From: Rhizobiales bacterium 64-17
GTDB taxonomy: Bacteria > Pseudomonadota > Alphaproteobacteria > Rhizobiales > Xanthobacteraceae
Reading direction: 5' to 3'
DNA length: 64,000 bases
Assembly (NCBI GenBank): GCA_001899285.1
Contig: MKWA01000004.1
Span: forward strand, 1-64,000
Positions 49,180 to 62,589 of this stretch are shown in pieces (positions within the stretch are counted from its first letter, which is position 1; the number at the start of each line of letters is the position of its first letter). The position numbers and the translations under genes were made by a program. The notes beneath the pieces were generated by a model. It did not search any database, was not told where the DNA came from, and saw only the letters and a program-made list of their open reading frames with translations.

Positions 49180-50229
49180 ATGCCCGACGAGACAATCACA
49201 AATAATCAGCACTGGCTGGCTCTTAGTTCAGCATTCTCCTCACTGCGACGCGATGATCAAGCTGATCCCCTTGGCGCAGAGATGCGGCTCAAAGCAGTCA
49301 TCCGCACAGGCCAAGTTGTGTTGAGATGGGTTGACGGGAAATCCGCAGAGGATCGTCCTATTCATACTCATCTCGTTCGAACGAAATTGCGATTCCAGCA
49401 GACTGGACTCGCCTTTAGCGGACAAGAAGCTGATTGGGACACAGACTTGGCAAGATACAGACCACTCTACTTGCTGAAATCGAGCTTTGAAGAAGTTGCA
49501 CGCGCCCTTCCGAACATACCGTTTAATGATGATGGCACACGCAGCTCGCGAATGACCCTAGTCGAAGCAGTGGAGTGGGTTCGTCAAACTACAAATTGTA
49601 CGGAAGAAGCCGCGATAATATCCCTGAAGAACGAAATCCACTCAGGCAATATCAGCCTTGTTGGGTTTGGCGCAGAACCTCCAATACACCGCTCGCCGAT
49701 TATCAAACAGCACGGCAGGCTAACCTTTCAGAGAACGCGCTCATACCATCCGATTCAGCCATCAACCCTTAAGAAACTCGATATCTCTTTGTACGGCCCT
49801 GGCTTTTTGGTCCCAGCCGGGCGGCGCAGCACTCATGAAAACATCGCGGCCTCATCGTTCTCGCAATCGGCGGATAATGATGATGACGCCCTGGATGTCG
49901 AGGAGCGGACCGACTATCAAACCTTAGCATTTGTGAGCACCAAGGAAGTCGCCCAGATTTGGCCGCATAGCGTCGCAGTCAAGTTGACCAAGCCCATAGA
50001 ACCTATGCGTCGGAGGCGCGCAGGCCGACCGGGCGTCAGAGATGAAATCTTTCGCGCTTTAGATGAAATTTCCAGAAAAATAGAAGTAGCGAACCTCGAC
50101 AATAAAAGGCTCGAGGTTTTGGTTCTCGAACACCTGGGCAAATCATCAAATTCGAGGAATTACAGTAGTCGTACTATCGCGAAGTATATCGGTGAATGGC
50201 GAGAAACCCACAAAGTCGGCACTAAATAA
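49180..50229 (+). CDS. Hypothetical protein of the mobile module
   Basis: 349-aa ORF, basic C-terminus RRRRAGRPGVRDEIFRALDEISRK; no family recognised. Confidence 0.6.
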   Translation: MPDETITNNQHWLALSSAFSSLRRDDQADPLGAEMRLKAVIRTGQVVLRWVDGKSAEDRPIHTHLVRTKLRFQQTGLAFSGQEADWDTDLARYRPLYLLKSSFEEVARALPNIPFNDDGTRSSRMTLVEAVEWVRQTTNCTEEAAIISLKNEIHSGNISLVGFGAEPPIHRSPIIKQHGRLTFQRTRSYHPIQPSTLKKLDISLYGPGFLVPAGRRSTHENIAASSFSQSADNDDDALDVEERTDYQTLAFVSTKEVAQIWPHSVAVKLTKPIEPMRRRRAGRPGVRDEIFRALDEISRKIEVANLDNKRLEVLVLEHLGKSSNSRNYSSRTIAKYIGEWRETHKVGTK

Positions 50230-50294
50230 TATTGCGTATTTAGGGAGCATTTCGCGGATTTAGCCAGCTGGCGATAGTAGGCCCTGCAGAATAT

Positions 50295-50315
50295 GTCGTG
50301 TCAAAAGGACACGAC
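50295..50315. promoter_or_regulatory. Perfect inverted repeat immediately 5' of the alpA-like start
   Basis: gtcgtgtc-aaaag-gacacgac, ending 1 nt before ATG at 50317. Confidence 0.55.
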
Positions 50316-50316
50316 G

Positions 50317-50520
50317 ATGAACGAACCGCTGCTTGACCAGACCGAAGTCGCCAAGAAGCTCGGCATTTCGCCCCGAACCTTGGAGCGAATGCGGCTGATG
50401 GGCACCGGCCCGGCGTTCATCAAAATCGGCCGCTTAGTGCGTTATCGCGCCTGCGATCTAGAACGCTTCATCGCAGCTGCCACAGTCACCTCGACCTCAG
50501 AGCGCCCCGGTGCCCGCTGA
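50317..50520 (+). CDS. AlpA/excisionase-like HTH protein
   Basis: LLDQTEVAKKLGISPRTLERMRLMGTGPAFIKIGRLVRYRACDLERFI. Confidence 0.88.
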   Translation: MNEPLLDQTEVAKKLGISPRTLERMRLMGTGPAFIKIGRLVRYRACDLERFIAAATVTSTSERPGAR

Positions 50521-51352
50521 TCATAGCGCCGGTATTCGCACGCTTCTGCACGACGAAATTCTGTTCGGCGACGGCGAGCCAGACCTTGGACCTGTCATGA
50601 CCAGCGCGAAGGTAGCTCTTCGTTCTAGGGCCGTGGTCGATGTGCTGGAGAAAGCCGCCACGAAGGCAAAAAGCAGCGGCGATCACAGACGAGGCCGACA
50701 GCTTGCAAATCTAGCGGACGACCTCCGACACTGCCGGCCCCGGAGCCGTTGTGTCTCTCTCGCCTGTCCGCAATGCCTGCGAGCCCTGCAACGTGCCAAG
50801 ACGGAGGTGTTCACCCAGGCAGCGCAAGCTCGCACAGCAACACGTTCGAAGGCCAGGCCGGTATTCGTCACCATTGCCCCACCTCAATGGGTTTTTGAGC
50901 CCAGCGACCTTAACAAAATCTCCCTCGGCAAGGTCGTTCGTTGGCTCAAGGACACTCTTCGCCGCGAAGGGGTAGACCGCCCTATGCTCGGCAGTCTCGA
51001 CATTGACGTCAACAACGAGGGACGTATTCGAATCCATCTGCATGCGGTGATGTGGACGAAGAACTCGGCGCGTTTGACAGCTCGTCTAAAGAAGGCGCTC
51101 TCCACTTCACCTGACCTGAAATACGCGCGATCGGTTCAGGTCAACGGTACACGTGATCTTGGTTTCATCGCGTACAGCCTCAAGCTCGTGAAATTCCAAG
51201 AACTCCTGCGCCACAACCGCAAGATCTTGCCGGATCTTCTGCTCTTTCTGGACCGTACAAAAGCCAGCGACATCCTCGTCCTTTTCGGCTTCCACGCAAG
51301 TGCGCAGCGATCAGGCTTCATCGTCAGGCCTCTGATGAAAGCGTCTGGCTAG
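50510..51352 (+). CDS. Putative HUH-type rolling-circle replication initiator
   Basis: Cys pattern RCVSLACPQC; motif I PVFVTIAPP; motif II RIHLHAVMW (HUH); motif III FIAYSLKLVKF (YxxK); GTG start overlapping alpA stop. Confidence 0.65.
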   Translation: MPADHSAGIRTLLHDEILFGDGEPDLGPVMTSAKVALRSRAVVDVLEKAATKAKSSGDHRRGRQLANLADDLRHCRPRSRCVSLACPQCLRALQRAKTEVFTQAAQARTATRSKARPVFVTIAPPQWVFEPSDLNKISLGKVVRWLKDTLRREGVDRPMLGSLDIDVNNEGRIRIHLHAVMWTKNSARLTARLKKALSTSPDLKYARSVQVNGTRDLGFIAYSLKLVKFQELLRHNRKILPDLLLFLDRTKASDILVLFGFHASAQRSGFIVRPLMKASG

Positions 51353-51510
51353 TCAGCCTCGACCATCGTATCGACGAAACGCAAGAATCTCATTCGGAAA
51401 CAACAAAAAGGAGGCATCTGACGCATAATAGACCCGGTATTTCCCAAGTTCGTCAACTCAACTGCTTTCTAGACCCAGAGCTCGTCATCATTCGTCGACG
51501 CTAATTTCGC

Positions 51511-51531
51511 TGCGTACTGCGTACTGCGCAC
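51511..51531. repeat. Iteron-like tandem repeat, three 7-mers
   Basis: TGCGTAC TGCGTAC TGCGCAC between the Rep-like gene and the DUF927 gene. Confidence 0.6.
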
Positions 51532-51547
51532 AACAATAGGACATAAG

Positions 51548-53290
51548 ATGAAAAAAGATTCCCTTGATCCTACGATCCGGAAGATCAGCAACGACAGCGT
51601 TACACGTGAAATCACAGAGAACGAAAAGCCATCAATTCAGATAATCGCGCTTGGTATGCACCTGAAGACCGGGAAACACCTCATCAAAATTTCGTTCGAC
51701 GACATCCATAACGAAAGAAAAATCCATATCTTCAAACGCAAGATGCTCGCCGCTAGCATGAAGGCATCCCTCATTCGTGAATTGGTCGGCCTCGGCTGTC
51801 CTTGGCCATCAGAAGGCCATCGCAGCGACGCGCTGTGGCGCACCCTTGATAAAGCGAGGCCGGATTCGAGATTTTTGGTCCTGACAGCGCCGGGCTGGCA
51901 TAAGGAATACTTCGTCACGAGAAACCGACTCTACGGCCAAAGCGAAGTAAGCGAAGTGCTCATCGACGAAAACTCCCCCGAGCACGTGAGCGGGTTCACC
52001 ACAGCTGGCACTCTGGAGGGCTGGCAGCACGCGGTCAAAAATTACCCCAACCTTTCGTCACCACTATGCGTTGCGATGTCGGCAGCGTTTGCTGCCCCAC
52101 TACTGCGCCCGCTTGGATTCGATTCCTTCGCAATCAACTGGTTCGGAAAAACATCTGGCGGCAAGAGCACTATCATTCGGGCTGCGGCGGCAGTCGGTGG
52201 GTTATTCGAAGAGGATGGCTATAATTTGCCAACCTGGGGCGATACCGATGCGGCATTCGAAGCGCAGGCGATGGGGCATCGCGATTGCCTCTTCCCCATC
52301 GACGAAACCGGGGACGCGGAGCGCAATGATGTACCGCTGCACATTCGCGCGAAGCGTTGGGCATTCACGCTTTCTCGAAACCGGCCAAGAAAAACTGACG
52401 TGAGCTATGCGAGGGCGAAGGGGCACTTCGGCCGCGAATTTCGCGTGATCGGGATGAGCTCAAGCGAAACGGCGATGGGCGACGCCGCTGCCCGTGCCGG
52501 ACGCCGCAGGCTCGGCGGGGAGGAGGTCAGGCTCATCGACATCCCGGCTGAACAACCGGGCTCCATGGGGGTATTCGACGGCGACCTCAGCGACTACCCC
52601 GGGGTCGACGGTGCTCGGCAGCTAGCTGACGCGATCAAGGCCGATGTACGCCACTATCAGGGCGCCGCTTTCGATGCATATCTTCAAGCACTCTTTGCCC
52701 ACGATAACTGGCTCGCCCGCGCAAAGAAAGAGATCCGGCGATTTGAAAGGCGGTTCGGCGGCCCCACCGACACGCGGATCACTGGCCGGATCAAAAGCAA
52801 CTTTGCTGTCCTCTGGACAGGCGCGGCCCTAGCAATCCGATACGGCGTGTTGCCATGGTCGAGAAAGGAGACAGTGGCGGCTATAGGTGCCATTTATGAG
52901 CGCGCCATCAGGGCCCTTCCCGACAATGCCGCCAAGCCCATCCAGCTTGACGGATACGATCCGAAAGCCATGCTTAAAAAGCTTTCAGATGAGCTCGCCC
53001 GCGCAAGGTTGCTGCGGCTGAAAAGGAAGGGGGCGGTATCAGATAAAAAAGCGGTAGCCCGGCAAGCCGCCGATGGATTCTATATTGATGGGCATCTTTT
53101 TGTGAAGAACAATTGGTTCGTCGGTCTCTTCAATAAGGCCGAGCGAACGACCTTGAAGAAGGCTGGCGCGTTCGTCTCTCAGCGCGATGACACGCCCACC
53201 GTGTGCAAGAAGATCTACGGGATCGAGGGACGCCCGCGGTACTACCCCATAAATGAGCAGGTAGTGCAGGTGTCGCGAAGGGGCGAATAA
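51548..53290 (+). CDS. DUF927-domain helicase-like protein
   Basis: FAINWFGKTSGGKSTIIRAAAAVGG (Walker A-like), PTWGDTDAAFEAQAMGHRDCLFPIDETGD. Confidence 0.85.
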   Translation: MKKDSLDPTIRKISNDSVTREITENEKPSIQIIALGMHLKTGKHLIKISFDDIHNERKIHIFKRKMLAASMKASLIRELVGLGCPWPSEGHRSDALWRTLDKARPDSRFLVLTAPGWHKEYFVTRNRLYGQSEVSEVLIDENSPEHVSGFTTAGTLEGWQHAVKNYPNLSSPLCVAMSAAFAAPLLRPLGFDSFAINWFGKTSGGKSTIIRAAAAVGGLFEEDGYNLPTWGDTDAAFEAQAMGHRDCLFPIDETGDAERNDVPLHIRAKRWAFTLSRNRPRKTDVSYARAKGHFGREFRVIGMSSSETAMGDAAARAGRRRLGGEEVRLIDIPAEQPGSMGVFDGDLSDYPGVDGARQLADAIKADVRHYQGAAFDAYLQALFAHDNWLARAKKEIRRFERRFGGPTDTRITGRIKSNFAVLWTGAALAIRYGVLPWSRKETVAAIGAIYERAIRALPDNAAKPIQLDGYDPKAMLKKLSDELARARLLRLKRKGAVSDKKAVARQAADGFYIDGHLFVKNNWFVGLFNKAERTTLKKAGAFVSQRDDTPTVCKKIYGIEGRPRYYPINEQVVQVSRRGE

Positions 53291-53322
53291 TTTCGGCTAC
53301 CCCTTGAGCAACCATAAGACAA

Positions 53323-53349
53323 ACGGGGCCGCACAATCTGCGGCCCCGT
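53323..53349. terminator. Hairpin terminator candidate after the DUF927 gene
   Basis: acggggccgc-acaatct-gcggccccgt perfect 10-bp stem. Confidence 0.65.
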
Positions 53350-53576
53350 AAACTCATGGGCTTTGTAGCAAAATAAACTGACTATGCGGCTCGGAAAGGA
53401 TCGAACCCCGCCCCCTCCGCGACTATTTGGGCACGAATCGCAACCTCGAAACCATAAAAATTGACCACTCCATAGGAACGCCCGACGATCCATGAGGATT
53501 TCGCCCGGTTCCGGCCTGAGAATTTCGAGGGATATGGGCAGTTTGCAAAAGCTGCCCCATTTCCTAATATGCGCTG

Positions 53577-53951
53577 ATGGTATCCTCGGTGTTTGCAAAC
53601 CTGAGAAAGGTCGTCGTCGCGCTCTGCATTGCGGCGGTTGCGTCTTTCTGCGTGCAAACCGTCGATGTTATCGTCGATAGCGTTGAGCACTCCCTGGGCA
53701 TAGACCATGCGGCCAACGCCGCAGCAGGCAGCGTCATCGCTTGTGAAACCTCCATCAACAACAACTGCGCCCCCGGCGAAACTCATCCCATCTCCCATGC
53801 ACATTTGGGGGACACCGCGACACCCTTCGTCGTCGTTGCTGCGGTGTCGGTCAATTTCATCCGTGCGGAAACCGAAAGCGTTCCGCTGTCTAACGCGGCT
53901 GCTATCGCCAGCCTGTCTAGCTGCGCGCCCGAACGTCCTCCAAAGGCGTAA
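53577..53951 (+). CDS. Small exported/membrane-anchored protein upstream of czcCBA (CzcI-like by position)
   Basis: N-terminal hydrophobic segment, Cys/His-containing remainder (ACETSINNNCAPGETHPISHAHLGD); directly precedes czcC-like gene. Confidence 0.55.
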   Translation: MVSSVFANLRKVVVALCIAAVASFCVQTVDVIVDSVEHSLGIDHAANAAAGSVIACETSINNNCAPGETHPISHAHLGDTATPFVVVAAVSVNFIRAETESVPLSNAAAIASLSSCAPERPPKA

Positions 53952-54006
53952 TTAGCAAGCCGACTGAACGGGCTGCTGCATCTGCAGCCACGTCCACTTT
54001 TCAATT

Positions 54007-55292
54007 TTGAGGTTAGCTATGAACGAACGCGCCCTCGCGGGTGCGGGCGCTCGCATCCGCTGGCAATGGGCCATCGCGGTGCTGGCGTTCGCAGCCAGCA
54101 TCACCGCGTCGCAGGCGGAACCAAGAGTGCTCGGTCTGAACGAAGCCTTACAACTTGCTCTGCGCAGCGATGCGATAGTGCCTGCGATCCGGTCGCGGGT
54201 CCGCGGCGCTGAAGCCGGAATCCGCCAAGCGGACAGGCTACCCAACCCGACGATAGGTGCGGAGTTCGAGAATTTCGCCGGCTCTGGCAGCTATCGCGGT
54301 TCAAGCCGGATCCAAAGTACGGTGTTTCTGCAACAACTTCTGGAGCTCGGCGGCAAACGTGAGGCCCGGACAGGGGTTGCACAAGCCGAACTCAAGATTG
54401 CCCGTGCCCGCGGCGCTGTCCGGGTTCTCGATCTTCTCCGCGATGTCGAGCTGGCTTGGATCGATTTGGCTGTCGCTATAGCTCAGCAACGGATCGCCGA
54501 AGAGCGGCTATCCATCGCTCAACGGCTTCGCGATGAATTTGTTCGACGCTCTCAAAGCGGTCGCGATCCACTTTTCACACAATCGCGCGCCGAAGCACAG
54601 GTCGCGTTAGAAGAAATCGCCGTCGAGCAGGCTGCATCTGCGGCTCAGATCGCACGAGCTAATCTCGCATCATATTGGCGCGGGAATACCGACTTTACTA
54701 TCGACATCTCGCTTCTCGAAGCTGAACAACAGCACCACCGGAATAACGCCTACAACGTCGAAATCGCGCTTCTGCAATCGGAAAAAGAACTGGCAGCCGC
54801 GCGAACCGTGCTGGAACGTGCGAGAGCAATACCTGACCCTTCATTACGGCTCGGCGTGCGGCGTTTTACGGAAACGGGAGATTCAGCAGCGATTGCAGGA
54901 ATCTCGATCCCCTTGCCGCTTTTCGACAATAACGATGGCAATATCGAAAAGGCCGAGGCGGATCGCAGAGCGGTCGAGCTCGAAATCGAGACAGCAACTC
55001 GGGCCATGCGACGCGAACTGTCAAGGCTTGAAGGCCGATTGCGCGCCAACGCAGCCGAAGCAAGACGTATTCAATCCGACGTCATTCCACGAGCGCAACG
55101 CGCTGTCGACCTGATTCGCGACGGGCTCGAACGCGGCGTCTTTAGCTATGTCGAGTTCGCCGATGCGCAGCGCACCTTGAATGATGCGCGCTTGCGTCGG
55201 ATCGACGCTCTCAAAAGCTTCCAACAAGACAACGCTGCCTTGGCACGGCTCACCGGCCGCCACATGCGGCTCAATATGAAAGTTCCTCCGCA

Positions 55293-55296
<4 letters not shown>
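54007..55296 (+). CDS. czcC: TolC-family outer membrane efflux protein (CzcC-like)
   Basis: LNEALQLALRSDAIVPAIRSRVRGAEAGIRQADRLPNPTIGAEFENFAG; operon with HlyD/RND genes. Confidence 0.85.
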
Positions 55297-59719
<4,423 letters not shown>

Positions 59720-59742
59720 ACTCACGGCCGACGGAGAGCATC

Positions 59743-61062
59743 ATGCTCCAAGTGCTTGCGAACCGCACCTATCGTCATCTCTACCTCGCACAAATCATTG
59801 CATTGGTTGGAACTGGACTCGCGACGGTCGCACTCGGCCTGCTCGCCTATGAACTAGCCGGCGCTAACGCGGGTGCGGTTCTTGGAACCGCTCTCGCAAT
59901 CAAGATGATTGCCTACGTCGGCGTCGCGCCGGTCGCGGCCGCTTTTGCGGAGCGATTGCCGCGACGAGCTATGCTGGTCACGCTTGACATGATCCGTGCG
60001 GCCGTTGCCATCCTACTGCCGTTCGTCACCGAGGTGTGGCAGGTCTATGTTCTAATTTTCGTATTGCAGTCCGCCTCCGCCGGCTTCACGCCGACTTTCC
60101 AGGCGACGATCCCCGACGTCCTGCCGGAAGAAAAAGATTATACGCGCGCACTCTCGTTGTCCCGCATGGCCTACGACCTGGAAAGCGTCGTCAGCCCTAT
60201 GCTTGCCGCAGCACTGTTGACCATCATCAGCTTCCACGTTCTGTTCGCTGGCACGGTGATCGGTTTTCTTTGTTCAGCCGCACTCGTGCTCACGGTGCAA
60301 TTGCCGAGTCCGAAGGCTTCCGAAGCTCGCGGAATTTACGACCGCACGACGCGCGGGATGCGAATTTATCTTGCCACGCCGCGACTGCGCGGATTACTGG
60401 CTCTCAATCTTGCTATCGCTTCCGCGAGCGCGATGGTTATCGTCAACACAGTCGTTATAGTCCAATCGATTTACGGATTGAGCGAGGCCGATACCGCCGT
60501 CGCACTCGGCGTCTTCGGCGGCGGATCGATGATCGCAGCCTTCGTTCTGCCAAAGCTTCTCGAAACAGTTCCAGACCGTAGCGCCATGCTGACCGGGGCA
60601 ACTGTTCTCATTGTCGGGCTGTTCGCCGGCACGTTGTTACCCGCTTATCCCATGCTGCTTAGTCTGTGGTTCGTATTTGGTGTCGGTCTTTCCCTCGCGC
60701 AGACACCGTCGGGCCGCCTACTGCGACGTTCCTCGCACCCTGAGGATCGCCCGTCGTTGTTTGCCGCACAGTTTGCCCTCTCCCATGCCTGCTGGCTGCT
60801 GACCTACCCTTTGGCGGGCTGGATCGGCGCGAAGGCCGGCATGACCGCCACTTTCGCTGCGCTCGGCACCATCGCCGCGGCAGCGGTTATCACCGCCCTG
60901 TATATCTGGCCATCGCATGACCCCGACGAAGTCGAACATACCCATGGGGAACTTGCGCACGACACCCCCCATATCAATGGTGCGGAGCGCACAGCGACAG
61001 GCTATCGACACCGCCACCCCTATGTGATCGATAGCCTCCATCCTGAATGGCCACGGCCCTAA
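59743..61062 (+). CDS. MFS transporter with His-rich C-terminal tail
   Basis: 12-TM-like MFS; tail SHDPDEVEHTHGELAHDTPHINGAERTATGYRHRHPYVIDSLHPEW. Confidence 0.88.
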   Translation: MLQVLANRTYRHLYLAQIIALVGTGLATVALGLLAYELAGANAGAVLGTALAIKMIAYVGVAPVAAAFAERLPRRAMLVTLDMIRAAVAILLPFVTEVWQVYVLIFVLQSASAGFTPTFQATIPDVLPEEKDYTRALSLSRMAYDLESVVSPMLAAALLTIISFHVLFAGTVIGFLCSAALVLTVQLPSPKASEARGIYDRTTRGMRIYLATPRLRGLLALNLAIASASAMVIVNTVVIVQSIYGLSEADTAVALGVFGGGSMIAAFVLPKLLETVPDRSAMLTGATVLIVGLFAGTLLPAYPMLLSLWFVFGVGLSLAQTPSGRLLRRSSHPEDRPSLFAAQFALSHACWLLTYPLAGWIGAKAGMTATFAALGTIAAAAVITALYIWPSHDPDEVEHTHGELAHDTPHINGAERTATGYRHRHPYVIDSLHPEWPRP

Positions 61063-61256
61063 TGATCGCCAATGGGCCTGATCAACGAGTAGCCGTACCT
61101 GCCGCAACAGCAAGGCAATATCTTTAGTCACTTAAGAAGAGACCTTGCGACCCATCGTTCAATCCATTAATTTCACGGGATGGGGACATGCAGTCTCCCC
61201 GTCAGACGGTTCCGTCCAAGCACTGCGCAACGCTCGATGTGTCGAGGCGATTGCGC

Positions 61257-61955
61257 ATGGACGAACGGAAGTACTGTCATAATCCTCTTACTCCCCTAGC
61301 GTTTGCCGCCGCGATAATCGCGGTGACGCTTCTCTATTCCCGGTCGGATGGACTATCCCAGTCCACTTCAACGACTATCGCGATTTCCCGCATGGACATC
61401 GGAGCGCCGCCCCGCGAATTTGAATTCGCGAGAACAGGGCAAGGCAGCTCAAGCCGATGGACGGTTGTGCGCGACACTGATGGCCTCGAAGGCCGCGTTA
61501 TCGAGCAGTCAAGTACAGATCAAACCGACTATCGCTTCCCGCTCGCAATCTTTCGACCGCTCGCCACCAAAAACGTCACAGTGTCGTTGAGATTCAAGCC
61601 CCTTGATGGGCGCATAGACAGGTCCGGCGGGATCGCTATCCGCGTTACTGACGCGGACAATTATTATGTGGTTCGTGCCAATGCGCTTGAAGACAATATC
61701 CGCTTTTATCGCGTGGTTGATGGCCGGCGCGAACAAATCGCAAGCGTCGACATGAATGTTTCCGCTGGACGGTGGCACGTACTCGGCATCAAGGCCGAGG
61801 GTGAGCGCTTCGCGATTACGTTCAACGGCAAAACGGTCATCACTACCTCCGACAACGCAATTTCCAAGGCGGGTAAGATCGCGCTCTGGACGAAGGCCGA
61901 TAGCGTTACCCGTTTTGATCAAATTGCAATCGATGTACTGCCAGACAAGGAGTAG
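61257..61955 (+). CDS. Exported LamG/concanavalin-like domain protein
   Basis: N-terminal TM; SLRFKPLDGRIDRSGGIAIRVTDADNYYVVRANALEDNIRFYRVVDGRREQIAS. Confidence 0.65.
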   Translation: MDERKYCHNPLTPLAFAAAIIAVTLLYSRSDGLSQSTSTTIAISRMDIGAPPREFEFARTGQGSSSRWTVVRDTDGLEGRVIEQSSTDQTDYRFPLAIFRPLATKNVTVSLRFKPLDGRIDRSGGIAIRVTDADNYYVVRANALEDNIRFYRVVDGRREQIASVDMNVSAGRWHVLGIKAEGERFAITFNGKTVITTSDNAISKAGKIALWTKADSVTRFDQIAIDVLPDKE

Positions 61956-61960
61956 CCTCG

Positions 61961-62563
61961 ATGCCTTTTGCCATGAAACCGCTCACTTGCGACCCTGCCA
62001 AAGTCAAGGGAATGTCGGAGCGATTGATTATCAGCCACTACGAAAACAATTACGGTGGGGCCGTGAAGCGGCTCAATCTTATCGAAGAACAGCTGGCAGA
62101 AATCGACTTCAAAACAGCGCCCGGTTTCCTAATCAACGGCCTCAAGCGCGAACAGCTCGTGGCGACAAATTCAATGATCCTGCACGAGCTATTCTTCGAT
62201 GGGCTAGGCGATCAAAGCAAACCTGGCGCTCAACTGCACGAAGCGATTGCCAGCGACTTTGGCTCATTCGAGAGATGGCAATCGGAGTTCGCCGGTACGG
62301 CTAAGGCATTGGGCGGCGGATCTGGCTGGGTTCTGCTGTCTTGGTCGCCGCGCGACAAGCGGCTTATCAATCAATGGGCCGCCGATCATTGCCACACACT
62401 CGCTGGCGGTGTGCCGATACTCGCCCTCGATATGTATGAGCATTCTTATCACATCGATTTCGGCGCTAAAGCTGCGAACTACGTCGATACTTTCATGACA
62501 GCAATCAAATGGGGAAACGCCAACTGCCTTTTCAAAGAACTAGCCGGGGCACGGGAGGCCTAA
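61961..62563 (+). CDS. Fe/Mn superoxide dismutase
   Basis: SHYENNYGGAVKRLN; GSGWVLLSW; LALDMYEHSYHIDFGAKAANYVDTF. Confidence 0.92.
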   Translation: MPFAMKPLTCDPAKVKGMSERLIISHYENNYGGAVKRLNLIEEQLAEIDFKTAPGFLINGLKREQLVATNSMILHELFFDGLGDQSKPGAQLHEAIASDFGSFERWQSEFAGTAKALGGGSGWVLLSWSPRDKRLINQWAADHCHTLAGGVPILALDMYEHSYHIDFGAKAANYVDTFMTAIKWGNANCLFKELAGAREA

Positions 62564-62589
62564 TCAAACTCTAGAAGCAGGAGGAGAAA

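Noticed and set aside
51511-51531. CRISPR array
   Set aside because: Repeats are 7-mers in direct tandem without spacers; no cas genes in the window.
53382-53804. 140-aa minus-strand ORF opposite the small CzcI-like gene
   Set aside because: No RBS or domain evidence; the plus-strand ORF with N-terminal hydrophobic segment is more convincing and co-directional with czcCBA.
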